This document shows, piece by piece, positions 20,081 to 27,008 of a DNA stretch of 33,026 nt (positions within the stretch are counted from its first letter, which is position 1; each line of letters starts with the position of its first letter). The translations under genes were made by a program, and so were the position numbers. Source of the stretch: Piscirickettsia litoralis (GTDB taxonomy: Bacteria > Pseudomonadota > Gammaproteobacteria > Piscirickettsiales > Piscirickettsiaceae); the NCBI RefSeq assembly GCF_001720395.1, contig NZ_MDTU01000001.1:2204596-2237621 (forward strand), written 5' to 3'. The notes beneath the pieces were generated by a model. It did not search any database and was not told the origin of the DNA. It saw only the letters and a list, made by a program, of their open reading frames with translations.

Positions 20081-20107
20081 AAGGCAGCATTTTATGCTGC
20101 TTTTTTT
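20081..20107 (+). terminator. Terminator after the phasin-like gene
   Basis: A stem GCAGCAT/ATGCTGC with a TTT loop is flanked by A-T pairs and followed by T7 (20101-20107), 36 bp after the stop codon. It is a strong Rho-independent form. Confidence 0.88.
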
Positions 20108-20215
20108 GTGAAAAAATTATAATGACTTATCGCGATTAAATTCATTGATGTTATATTTAAAGTAACCTGCATCGACGGGTTTTTGTTTATGGGACTTTAA
20201 AAGGAATCAATGGAT

Positions 20216-20563
20216 ATGAGTAAAAAATTAAAAGTGGGTGCGATGGTTGCGGGAGCGGCAGCAGCATTAATTCTTGCAGGTTGCGCAGGACAAGCGAGTA
20301 AGCCCTCCAGCCAGTCAGGCCCTGTGAAATGTTCGGGCATTAATAGCTGTAAAGGCACGTCTGAGTGTGCGACAGCTAAAAGTTCATGTAAGGGACAAAA
20401 TAAATGCAAAGGGACCGGTTGGGTCTTTGCGAAAAGTGCTGATCTTTGTAAAAAGAAAGGGGGAACTGTTCTTAGCGCGGGTGCCTTTAATCACTCTCTT
20501 GCCACAGTAGATACTGCAGATAGCCTTGCTTCTCTTGATGATCATAAAGCCTATCGTCGTTAA
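20216..20563 (+). CDS. bufA2: Cys-rich bufferin-type lipoprotein precursor (BufA2-like)
   Basis: A 115-residue precursor of the bufferin family: ribosomal peptides whose Cys residues are modified by an MNIO enzyme to bind copper. The first 22 residues form a signal peptide ending in the lipobox LAGC (Cys23), predicting a lipid anchor. The core has six further Cys (KCSG, SCKG, ECAT, SCKG, KCKG, LCKK) in the spaced pattern of the BufA2 group, ending in the typical GWVFAKSADLCKKKGG. A tail of about 32 residues (to YRR) follows. The start is ATG 20216, 9 nt after AAGGAA; ATG 20210 is only 3 nt away from that site. It is followed directly by the MNIO enzyme and its partner gene. The gene is intact. 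Confidence 0.8.
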   Translation: MSKKLKVGAMVAGAAAALILAGCAGQASKPSSQSGPVKCSGINSCKGTSECATAKSSCKGQNKCKGTGWVFAKSADLCKKKGGTVLSAGAFNHSLATVDTADSLASLDDHKAYRR

Positions 20564-20581
20564 TTAATAATAATAATTTTT

Positions 20582-20599
20582 AGGGGGCGCTTGGCCCCT
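20582..20599 (+). terminator. Weak hairpin between precursor and MNIO gene
   Basis: AGGGG (20582-20586) pairs with CCCCT (20595-20599), with an 8-nt loop and an AT-rich tail. Such partial terminators commonly allow more precursor than enzyme. It is weak, so read-through into the enzyme genes is likely. Confidence 0.45.
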
Positions 20600-20642
20600 T
20601 TATAATAATTGATAAAAGATTTTGTTGTTGAGGGATTCATTT

Positions 20643-21502
20643 ATGTCTATAGCAAGCTTGCCATATTTAGGTTATGGCTTAGGTCTGCGTACAGATCACT
20701 ATCATGATATTTTAGAGCATCAACCTAAAGCGGTAGAATGGTTTGAGATTATTACTGAAAATTATTTAGTACCTGGTGGTAAACCACTTTATTTTTTAGA
20801 TAAAATTTGTCAAGACTACCCTATTGTTATGCATGGGGTCTCACTGTCTATCGGTAGTTATGATCCTTTGAATATGGAGTATTTAAAGCAGCTCAAAGCA
20901 TTGGCTCATCGAGTCGAGGCAAAATGGGTGTCTGACCATTTGTGTTGGACGGGTGTGCAGCATAAAAATTTACATGATTTAATGCCGATGCCTTATAGCG
21001 AAGAGGCTTTAGCTCATGTTGTAAAGCGCATTAAAATTGTCCAGGATTTTTTAGGACAGCGTATCTTAATTGAAAATCCATCGAGTTATATCGAATTTGA
21101 ATCGTCCAATATCAGCGAGTGGGAGTTTATGGCCGAATTGGCTCAGCAAGCAGATTGTTTAATATTACTCGATATTAATAATATTTATGTCAGTGCTTTT
21201 AATCATGGTTTTGATCCTTGTCTTTATATTGACTATATGCCCAAAAAGCCGTGCAGCAGTTTCATCTAGCTGGGCATAGTCGTTATGAGAATTATATTAT
21301 TGATACTCATGATCACCCGGTGATTAAAGAGGTCTGGGATTTATATCAGTATGCCTTAAAAAAACTAGGGCCGGTGTCGACGATGATAGAGCGTGATGAT
21401 CATATTCCACCCTTAAGTGAGTTACTAGAAGAGCTCGATATTGCTCGAACGTTAGGTAATAAGGTATTTGTAGAAGGTAAACATTATGATGCCGTTAGCT
21501 AA
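20643..21502 (+). pseudogene. bufB: MNIO-family enzyme (DUF692, BufB), one frameshift
   Basis: A multinuclear non-heme iron oxidative enzyme of the DUF692 family, about 286 residues when joined. Such enzymes use two or three iron ions to oxidise peptide Cys to thiooxazole or oxazolone-thioamide groups. The conserved ligands are present: [53 protein letters not shown], then (after the break) FHLAGHS and DTHDHPV. The frame is lost after YMPKK at A5, 21243-21247; one more A restores it. If real, the break would remove the last His ligands and inactivate the enzyme. The ATG at 20643 lies after TTGAGGG. The gene overlaps bufC by 17 nt, pointing to coupled translation. Confidence 0.9.
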
Positions 21503-22283
21503 GTTGCAAGATGACTTTCAAACTTGGGTGTATGCAGGAGAAGGCGATTTTATTAAAGGCGTTGCCAAACCCCCACGAGGTAATAGCCATGAGCGCTTAA
21601 TGATTTATCATCATGCTTATTATTCACGTCTAGTTGATATCGTTATAGATGACTATCCAAAACTGCGTGTATTGCTCGGTGATGAGGTGATGGTAGAGTG
21701 CATTCGCACTTATGTGCGAGCAACGCCGGCTCGGCACTTTTCAGTACGTTATTATGGTGAGAGGTTAAGCCAGTTCTTGCAAGAGAATGAGCCTTATAAT
21801 GAGGTGCCTTTATTAGCAGAAATGGCAGAGTTTGAATGGGCATTAAACTTAAGTTTAGATGCTGCTGATGCGCCTGTATTAACGACTGCTGATTTAGCGA
21901 ACATTGCCGCTGAGGACTGGGCTGATGTTGTCATTGGCTTTCACCCAAGTGTAAGTTTGCTTTTCGTCCAGCACGGAGTCGTAGAACTTTGGCAAAGCAT
22001 AGAAGAAAATCCAGAGCATGTTGAGCCGGTAGCGAGTGAGTTGCAAGCGTGTTTTGTATGGCGTTATGAGTTGGCTAGCCATTTTGTTGCAATGGATGAG
22101 TTAAGTGGGCGAGTTTGGCAAGCGCTGAACCAAGGCAAGTGTTTTGGTGAGGTTTGTGCTTGGTTGGTCGATAAAATGGCCGAAGAAAAGACTGTTGAAT
22201 ATATTGCTGGGTTATTGCAATACTGGCTGTCAGAAGGTTTGATCTCAAAACTAACAGTAGATGTAAATGTTGAAGCTGGATGA
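21486..22283 (+). CDS. bufC: DUF2063 RiPP partner protein (BufC)
   Basis: A 265-residue protein with an N-terminal DUF2063 domain, the usual partner of MNIO enzymes, thought to present the precursor peptide. Family patterns: [13 protein letters not shown], then [33 protein letters not shown], a helical DNA-binding-like fold, and [23 protein letters not shown]. The C-terminal part (about residues 160-265) is a second domain with [17 protein letters not shown]. It starts inside the end of bufB (overlap 21486-21502), with ATGATG as two possible starts. The gene is intact although its partner bufB is frameshifted, which favours a sequencing error or very recent decay in bufB. Confidence 0.85.
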   Translation: MMPLAKLQDDFQTWVYAGEGDFIKGVAKPPRGNSHERLMIYHHAYYSRLVDIVIDDYPKLRVLLGDEVMVECIRTYVRATPARHFSVRYYGERLSQFLQENEPYNEVPLLAEMAEFEWALNLSLDAADAPVLTTADLANIAAEDWADVVIGFHPSVSLLFVQHGVVELWQSIEENPEHVEPVASELQACFVWRYELASHFVAMDELSGRVWQALNQGKCFGEVCAWLVDKMAEEKTVEYIAGLLQYWLSEGLISKLTVDVNVEAG

Positions 22284-22306
22284 GTCGAAGTGGAGCGTAA
22301 AATACA

Positions 22307-22327
22307 AAAGGGCCATAAGGCCCCTTT
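22307..22327. terminator. Terminator between bufC and the S24 repressor
   Basis: AAAGGGCC pairs with GGCCC(C)TTT around an ATAA loop with one bulged C. It lies 24 bp after bufC and before the convergent repressor end. It is suitable for both strands. Confidence 0.6.
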
Positions 22328-22337
22328 ATTCAATGCA

Positions 22338-22371
22338 TTTTCTCTAGAGAAAATTTAGAGAGAAAATTTAG
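22338..22371. repeat. 16-bp palindrome and 13-bp tandem repeat at the repressor stop
   Basis: TTTTCTCTAGAGAAAA (22338-22353) is a perfect palindrome. It overlaps two adjacent copies of AGAGAAAATTTAG (22346-22358 and 22359-22371). The repressor stop codon (22355-22357) lies in the first copy, and the second copy encodes its last residues. The stop codon exists because of the duplication: with one copy the frame would run on about six codons. Confidence 0.7.
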
Positions 22372-23026
22372 TTTGTGATTGCACGAGCGTTGCGATGATG
22401 GTGTCATCGGCTGTCATTTTAATCAATTGGCCTTCCTGATCTGGAGAGGTTTGGTTTAAAGACTTTAGGTATTTAAAAGGAGAATCAATGATGAGTTGCT
22501 TAAAGACAACCGTATCATGCTCTTTTAAGTACGCAAGTACATAGTGGCGGTCACGAGCATCACATTCAGGATCAAAAATTAATGTTGAACCATGTGGGAA
22601 AAGTGGTGCCATAGATTGGTCTGGCATGTGAGTGATGAAGGCATGTTCACCGACATTAACGTCGGCTTTAACAGAAACCTCCGCCTGCTCAGTCGCTGCC
22701 GCATCGATTGTTGTGGTGATATCGTGCCACTTGAGGACTGGTAATTCTGGCCAGCTACGAGGATTGCTAAAATCCTTCGGGCTATCTGGCATGTCATCTT
22801 CACCAATGAGTTGGCTAACCGTCAATGCAAAAAAGTCACAAATCGGGCGTAATGAAGATAGTGTTGGGTTACTGTGCTTGTCATTGGCAAGGCGATTAAT
22901 CGTGCCGACAGCCACTCCCGTGTTCTCAGACAGTTGAGCCGTTGTTACACGTTTCTCGTGCATAAGGCCGCTGAGCCGATTAGCGAGAGTTCCGGTTGCT
23001 TGCTTTAATGTGATTCCATCACTCAT
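22355..23026 (-). CDS. XRE/LexA-like transcriptional repressor with S24 peptidase domain
   Basis: A 223-residue regulator. Residues about 14-75 form an XRE helix-turn-helix (LMHEKRVTTAQLSENTGVAVGTINRLANDKHSNPTLSSLRPICDFF). After a linker, residues about 125-215 form an S24 fold with Ser138 (MPDQSMAPLFPHGS) and Lys176 (DTVVFKQL), the Ser-Lys pair of LexA/CI-type self-cleavage. A clear Ala-Gly or Cys-Gly cleavage site was not found, so self-cleavage is uncertain. It resembles phage CI or stress repressors, but no phage genes are near. It is convergent with the bufferin genes and divergent from nothing obvious. The start ATG at 23026 has only a weak site. Target genes are unknown. Confidence 0.88.
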   Translation of the reverse strand: MSDGITLKQATGTLANRLSGLMHEKRVTTAQLSENTGVAVGTINRLANDKHSNPTLSSLRPICDFFALTVSQLIGEDDMPDSPKDFSNPRSWPELPVLKWHDITTTIDAAATEQAEVSVKADVNVGEHAFITHMPDQSMAPLFPHGSTLIFDPECDARDRHYVLAYLKEHDTVVFKQLIIDSPFKYLKSLNQTSPDQEGQLIKMTADDTIIATLVQSQTKFSL

Positions 23027-23192
23027 TTTATTACCATCTATTATTTATTTAATGTTCCAAAGTATGATTTTTATCTAAAAAAGTTAGATTTTGCTATTGT
23101 ATCAGGTTTTTCTCTAATTGCTATATGTCAAGTGTAAATATGTTCTATAAATGATAAATTCTAATGTTTATTAAATTAACTCGTTGATAATT

Positions 23193-23707
23193 TTAGTTAA
23201 AAAATCTTAATATATCGATGAGTTCTCGTAATTGTGAGTCAATTTTTTTACTTTCCAAAGTAAAAATACCATGCACTAGACTCATTTTTTTAATCACAAG
23301 AATGCTGCCTGTGAATTTAGTTTTAAGGTTATTGTTCGGGGGTAAGCTTTGTTGCAGTGCATAATTTAGCTGGCTATGGTCATCGAGAAAATATCGGAGA
23401 GTTTGTGATCTGTGATTTTTATTGAAGTGCAGGCTGCGGATTTAGTAAAGCAGATGGCAAGCTGGCTATCGAGGGCATGCAGGGTTTGTTGATACTTCTC
23501 GCAGGTTTGATGGAGTTTATTTAAAAATCTGGTTGAAGTTGTCGCTTCTAGAAAGATTAAAACATAATGCTGGTTTTGAGTCAGGCTAGCTAGGTTAATT
23601 GTTGTATGATCGAGCCTAGAGAGTTGGATATTCGGTAAGCAATAACCAGGCAAGAGTGAGTGAGAGAGGATGGGATATGGCTGTAATGCCGTTTTCACAT
23701 CAGTCAT
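23193..23707 (-). pseudogene. Unknown thioredoxin-fold-like protein, one frameshift
   Basis: The first frame (23707-23366) ends after DIFSMTIAS, but another minus frame continues without stop from DDHSQLNYALQQSLPP to ...LRELIDILRFFN, ending at 23193. Adding one base to A4 at 23388-23391 (plus strand) joins them into about 171 residues. The N-terminal part (LLPGYCLPNIQLSRLD...LASLTQNQHYVLIFLEATTST) looks like the start of peroxiredoxin-like or FAD-monooxygenase C-terminal thioredoxin folds (PGxxxPxxxL then a strand), without a CxxC. I do not recognise it with confidence. It lies alone between the repressor and rppH; the second half would be missed by a simple ORF caller. Confidence 0.55.
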
Positions 23708-23974
23708 TGGGGTTGCTCAGTCTGTAGTTTTGAGGTCTGCACTCTATACTCATCCTTGTTAAAATGCAAAATTTCCCATCATATTGATCGGATATTTTTA
23801 GTTTTTAATGAATAATGGTTATTAAAGAGTGTATCAGACTCATGGAGCTTAGGAGCGAAAATTGCTACACTTTAAGAAAATAGTTGAGGTCATTTGCTTT
23901 TAAATTTATATGCTATCTGTGCTTGTTGATGGTAATGTAAAGGCAAATAGATCGAATAAGTTGGGGGTGGAAAC

Positions 23975-24478
23975 GTGATTGATGAGGAAGGTTTCCGCGC
24001 TAATGTCGGTATTGTTTTATGCAATACTGATGGGCAACTTTTTTGGGGGCGACGTATTGGGCAAAGTTCTTGGCAATTTCCACAAGGTGGCATTGCTGAG
24101 GGTGAAACGGCTGAAGAGGCTTTATTCCGTGAATTGGAGGAAGAGGTCGGCTTAACTGCAAAAGACGTGAAGGTTTTAGCGGTGACGCGTGGTTGGTTAC
24201 GTTATAAGTTGCCTCCTCAAATGGTGCGACGTGGTGTGGAGCCTATATGTATAGGTCAGAAACAAAGGTGGTTTTTGTTGCGATTATTATCTGATGACCG
24301 AAGCATTAACCTGAAACTGTCAGGGCAACCGGAGTTTGATGGCTGGAAATGGGTAAGTTATTGGCACCCATTACAGGAAGTTGTTTCATTTAAAAAACGG
24401 GTTTATCGGCGGGTATTGCAGTATTTCCTGCCGACAGTGTCCATGGCGGAGTTACAGCAGTCGCATCGAGTGAAATAA
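23975..24478 (+). CDS. rppH: RNA pyrophosphohydrolase RppH
   Basis: A 167-residue Nudix hydrolase with the full Nudix box [23 protein letters not shown] (GX5EX7REUXEEXGU, about residues 38-60). The opening [17 protein letters not shown] and the [10 protein letters not shown] segment are diagnostic of RppH/NudH, which removes pyrophosphate from mRNA 5' ends to start decay. The GTG start at 23975 follows a G-rich GGGGGTGG site. It stands alone here; in many gammaproteobacteria it precedes ptsP, which is absent in this window. A weak GCTGCAC/GTGCAGC hairpin (24513-24532) follows it. Confidence 0.95.
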   Translation: MIDEEGFRANVGIVLCNTDGQLFWGRRIGQSSWQFPQGGIAEGETAEEALFRELEEEVGLTAKDVKVLAVTRGWLRYKLPPQMVRRGVEPICIGQKQRWFLLRLLSDDRSINLKLSGQPEFDGWKWVSYWHPLQEVVSFKKRVYRRVLQYFLPTVSMAELQQSHRVK

Positions 24479-24512
24479 CATTACTTAAATTCTCTAGTCT
24501 TCTCTTCAATAG

Positions 24513-24532
24513 GCTGCACAATTTAGTGCAGC
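24513..24532 (+). terminator. Possible terminator after rppH
   Basis: A 7-bp perfect stem GCTGCAC/GTGCAGC with a 6-nt loop is followed by ACTTTCC, with no real T run. It is weak. Confidence 0.35.
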
Positions 24533-24678
24533 ACTTTCCGCTATGATTTAACAGCGCATTAAAAAATACAGAAAATAAAATACAAGGCAATAAAAAACTA
24601 GCCGGGCTTGGCTTGCTTAGTCTATGATAATAATAAACTTTCTACCCTCCCTCAAAAACGTCTTATAAGGAGATGAGT

Positions 24679-24961
24679 ATGACGCAAAAAAAATATCGCT
24701 TTGGCCTTGGCGGTTGCTGCGACGTTTGCAGCTGGAACGGTTGCTGTGCAGGCAAAGCCAGTGAAGTGCTATGGCGTCTCACTCAAAGGTAAAAATGATT
24801 GTGGTACTAAGTTGCATGCTTGTGCAGGACAGTCTACTAAGGATTATGACCCCACTGAATGGATATATGTGAAAGCTGTAAAAAATGAAAACGGCGCTGT
24901 AATTGAGCCGGCGAAGGATGTATGCCAGTCTTTAAAGGACAAGGTCGCTAAACTGAAGTGA
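24679..24961 (+). pseudogene. bufA1: DUF2282 bufferin-type precursor (BufA1-like), one frameshift
   Basis: About 93 residues when joined. The ATG at 24679 has an AAGGAG site 6 nt upstream. The frame is lost at A8, 24686-24693; with seven A the protein reads MTQKNIALALAVAATFAAG..VAVQA, a proper Sec signal peptide with an AxA-like site. The mature part KPVKCYGVSLKGKNDCGTKLHACAGQSTKDYDPTEWIYV has the DUF2282 hallmarks: CYGV, GKNDC, CAGQS, DPTEW. A fourth Cys (DVC) lies near the end. DUF2282 proteins are the BufA1 precursors of copper-buffering RiPPs. A TTG at 24701 could start the second frame but would lack the basic N-region of the signal peptide. Confidence 0.78.
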
Positions 24962-25395
24962 GAAAAAGCTAATTTATAACATGATTATAATCGTAATTAA
25001 CTTTTGCTTGCGATAGTCTGATCTCGATGCTTTACTGAACGTATCAGGGAGTGAATCTTAGGGAACTTAGAGGTTACTAACTTGATTATGCAGGGATTAG
25101 CGATGAAAGTATCGATGAGCTTGGCAGAGTTTTCATCGGTATTGGTTAGTCGTCTGTTACGAACTTGCAGAGCTTGGTTCTAAAGGCTCTGTTATTGGAA
25201 TCAGCTTATGGATCGCATACGCATGAGCTGATACCTGGCTTTTTTTCAAGTTGAGGCTATGGAGGTTAGAGTTATTTGAAACTTGTAATGTGCATCGGGA
25301 ATAGAGTTAGAAAGTAGATCAAGGTCGCAGGGAAGGTGAGTTATTGGCTGGGCTATGTGTGACTGTCCTACTCGTTATCAAGTAAAGGAATGCTT
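24962..25395. other. 434-bp gap between bufA1 and doxX, no clear gene
   Basis: No gene is recognised. There is a 25-codon ORF (ATG 25102 region, MKVSMSLAEF...CRAWF, weak AGGG site). An imperfect inverted repeat ATCAGCTTATG (25200-25210) / CATGAGCTGAT (25222-25232) is followed after 7 nt by T7, which could be a terminator or an RNA 3' end. In other bufferin operons an MNIO gene would be expected here; no DUF692 remnant is seen. Confidence 0.5.
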
Positions 25396-25863
25396 ATGTT
25401 TGCTAAGGTTTATACGCTTTTTCGCCCCCTATTGAAGACCTTCGATTTTCTTGCGCCTTTAGGTGATTTGGCCGCTCGGCTTTGGATCGCAAACATTTTC
25501 TTCAAGGCGGCACTGACAAAAATTCAAAGTTGGGATACCACCATTTTATTGTTTACACATGAGTATCAGGTGCCCTTTTTACCGCCAGTGTTTGCTGCTT
25601 ATTTGGGGACGGGAGCAGAGTTGCTTTTGCCTGTGTTGCTGGTTTTGGGTCTCGGTGGGCGTGTAGTGATTTTCGTTTTTTTCTGCTATAACGCAATTGC
25701 CGTGATTTCTTATCCTTATTTACATACTCCAGAAGGTTTGCCTGGCTTATTACAGCATGTAAATTGGGGGTTATTACTCATGTTATTAATGTTTCATGGT
25801 TCAGGAAAAATTTCAATGGATCATTGGTTGGCCAAGCATTTTGAAAGGAAGTTATTTAGTTAA
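25396..25863 (+). CDS. DoxX-family membrane protein
   Basis: A 155-residue inner-membrane protein with four hydrophobic segments, of the DoxX family. Typical features are DLAARLWIANIFFKAALTKIQSWD (early helix with an R and a K) and AAYLGTGAELLLPVLLVLGLGGR, then FCYNAIAVISYPYL. DoxX proteins often close bufferin/DUF2282-DUF692-DUF2063 operons. Here it follows a DUF2282 gene, though 434 bp apart. The ATG at 25396 is preferred over 25390 because AAAGGA sits 6 nt upstream. Its last 12 nt overlap the end of the convergent zur gene. The reaction is unknown; a redox or quinone-linked role is suspected for the family. Confidence 0.8.
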   Translation: MFAKVYTLFRPLLKTFDFLAPLGDLAARLWIANIFFKAALTKIQSWDTTILLFTHEYQVPFLPPVFAAYLGTGAELLLPVLLVLGLGGRVVIFVFFCYNAIAVISYPYLHTPEGLPGLLQHVNWGLLLMLLMFHGSGKISMDHWLAKHFERKLFS

Positions 25864-26361
25864 GAGGCAGGTTTTGCATAGACCTGTGACTTCGATAATC
25901 TTATTTTCTATTCTGCAACCGAAGGGCTGCACCGCTTGCTCTATGGTTTGATCAAGCGCAGGATGAGAGATCTCAAAGCTGGCATTGCAGCTTTTGCAAA
26001 TAAAGAAATAAGCGCTGTGGTGATATTCGGGGTGCGCGCAGGCAATGTAAGCATTTAGGCTGCTGATACGGTGAATAAATCGGTGTTCCAATAGAAAATC
26101 TAAAGCACGATAAATAGTGGGCGGCTTCGCATTGGTTTGGTGTTGTTGCAATATTTCTAATAGTGCATAAGCGCCGATAGGGGATTGGGCTTGCCAGATC
26201 AAGGTCAAGACGCGTTTGCGAACATCGGTTAAGCGCAAGCCTTTTTGTGCACAAATTTGACTAACATTCTTTAATAACTCGTCAAGAGAGTGCTGGTGAT
26301 GTTCTTCGGGGCAAGCGTAATGACGAGAGGAGCCAGCCGATGACCGGCTCTCGCTTTTCAT
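25852..26361 (-). CDS. zur: Zur/Fur-family zinc uptake regulator
   Basis: A 169-residue Fur-family repressor. The N-terminal segment is His-rich (CPEEHHQH). The winged helix reads GLRLTDVRKRVLTLIWQAQSPIGAYALLEIL and KPPTIYRALDFLLEHRFIHRISSLNAYIACAHPEYHHSAYFFICKSC. The pair CKSC...CKTC forms the structural zinc site. The PIGAYALL and IYRALDFLLEHGF-like features point to Zur rather than Fur. It starts inside the stop of ppa (TAATG), so it is translated in one unit with ppa. Zur binds Zn and represses zinc import genes. Its convergent overlap with doxX, beside a metal-binding RiPP locus, is notable but may be chance. Confidence 0.88.
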   Translation of the reverse strand: MKSESRSSAGSSRHYACPEEHHQHSLDELLKNVSQICAQKGLRLTDVRKRVLTLIWQAQSPIGAYALLEILQQHQTNAKPPTIYRALDFLLEHRFIHRISSLNAYIACAHPEYHHSAYFFICKSCNASFEISHPALDQTIEQAVQPFGCRIENKIIEVTGLCKTCLLTK

Positions 26362-26885
26362 TATTGCGCGCGCTCTAGACTTGCAACAATTTCAGCCTTA
26401 GTTTCTTCTAGGTCGGCCCAGCCCTCAACCTTCACCCATTTACCTTCTTCTAAGTCTTTATAATGCTCGAAGAAATGTTTGATCTGCGCAAGTAATAAAG
26501 GTGGTAAATCTTCAATTTTTTCAATATTTTTATAAATATTTTGAGAAATTTTATCGACAGGGACGGCAATGATTTTTGCATCGATGCCTGATTCATCAGT
26601 CATTTTGAGCATCCCAAGTGGGCGACAACGTAATACAGCGCCATGACGGACGGGCGTAGGAGTGACTACTAGGACATCTGCCGGATCACCATCATCAGAC
26701 AGTGTGTTTGGGATATAGCCATAATTTGCAGGGTAGTGCATGCATGTGCCCATAAAACGGTCAACAAACAATAGGCCAGAGTCTTTATCGACTTCGTATT
26801 TCACCGGTTCGCTTTGTGCTGGAATCTCAATAATTACATTGATATCGTTGGGAACGTCTTTGCCTGCAGCAAGATTAATGGTCAT
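26361..26885 (-). CDS. ppa: Inorganic pyrophosphatase
   Basis: A 174-residue soluble type I pyrophosphatase, which hydrolyses PPi to phosphate. The start chosen is ATG 26885 (site GAGGA, 6 nt), giving [23 protein letters not shown] as in E. coli Ppa; an in-frame ATG at 26897 would add four residues. It shows the signature [33 protein letters not shown] and [20 protein letters not shown]. The stop overlaps the start of zur by one base, an unusual pair. An 8-bp inverted repeat lies in its leader. Confidence 0.96.
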   Translation of the reverse strand: MTINLAAGKDVPNDINVIIEIPAQSEPVKYEVDKDSGLLFVDRFMGTCMHYPANYGYIPNTLSDDGDPADVLVVTPTPVRHGAVLRCRPLGMLKMTDESGIDAKIIAVPVDKISQNIYKNIEKIEDLPPLLLAQIKHFFEHYKDLEEGKWVKVEGWADLEETKAEIVASLERAQ

Positions 26886-26904
26886 AGTTTTCCTCATTTG
26901 TTAT

Positions 26905-26924
26905 CTATTTTGCATTCAAAATAG
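26905..26924 (-). promoter_or_regulatory. Inverted repeat upstream of ppa-zur
   Basis: CTATTTTG and CAAAATAG are perfect 8-bp arms around CATT, 20 to 39 bp before the ppa start. It does not match the usual Zur box. It may be an operator or a small leader hairpin. Confidence 0.45.
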
Positions 26925-27008
26925 ACTTTTAAAATTAGTAAAAATTGGCCCCAGTATAAAGGATTGTCCGGCATCGCGCTATATGCTCAGGTCAATCTAA
27001 TCACCTCA

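Noticed and set aside
20162-20167. GTAACC before the BufA2 precursor as an ECF sigma -35 element
   Set aside because: No matching -10 (such as CGAA) at 16-17 bp, and no equal element before bufA1.
22355-23026. Prophage marked by the S24 repressor
   Set aside because: No integrase, capsid or lysis genes and no attachment repeats occur in the window.
25102-25182. 25-codon ORF between bufA1 and doxX
   Set aside because: Too short, weak ribosome binding site, and no recognisable family.
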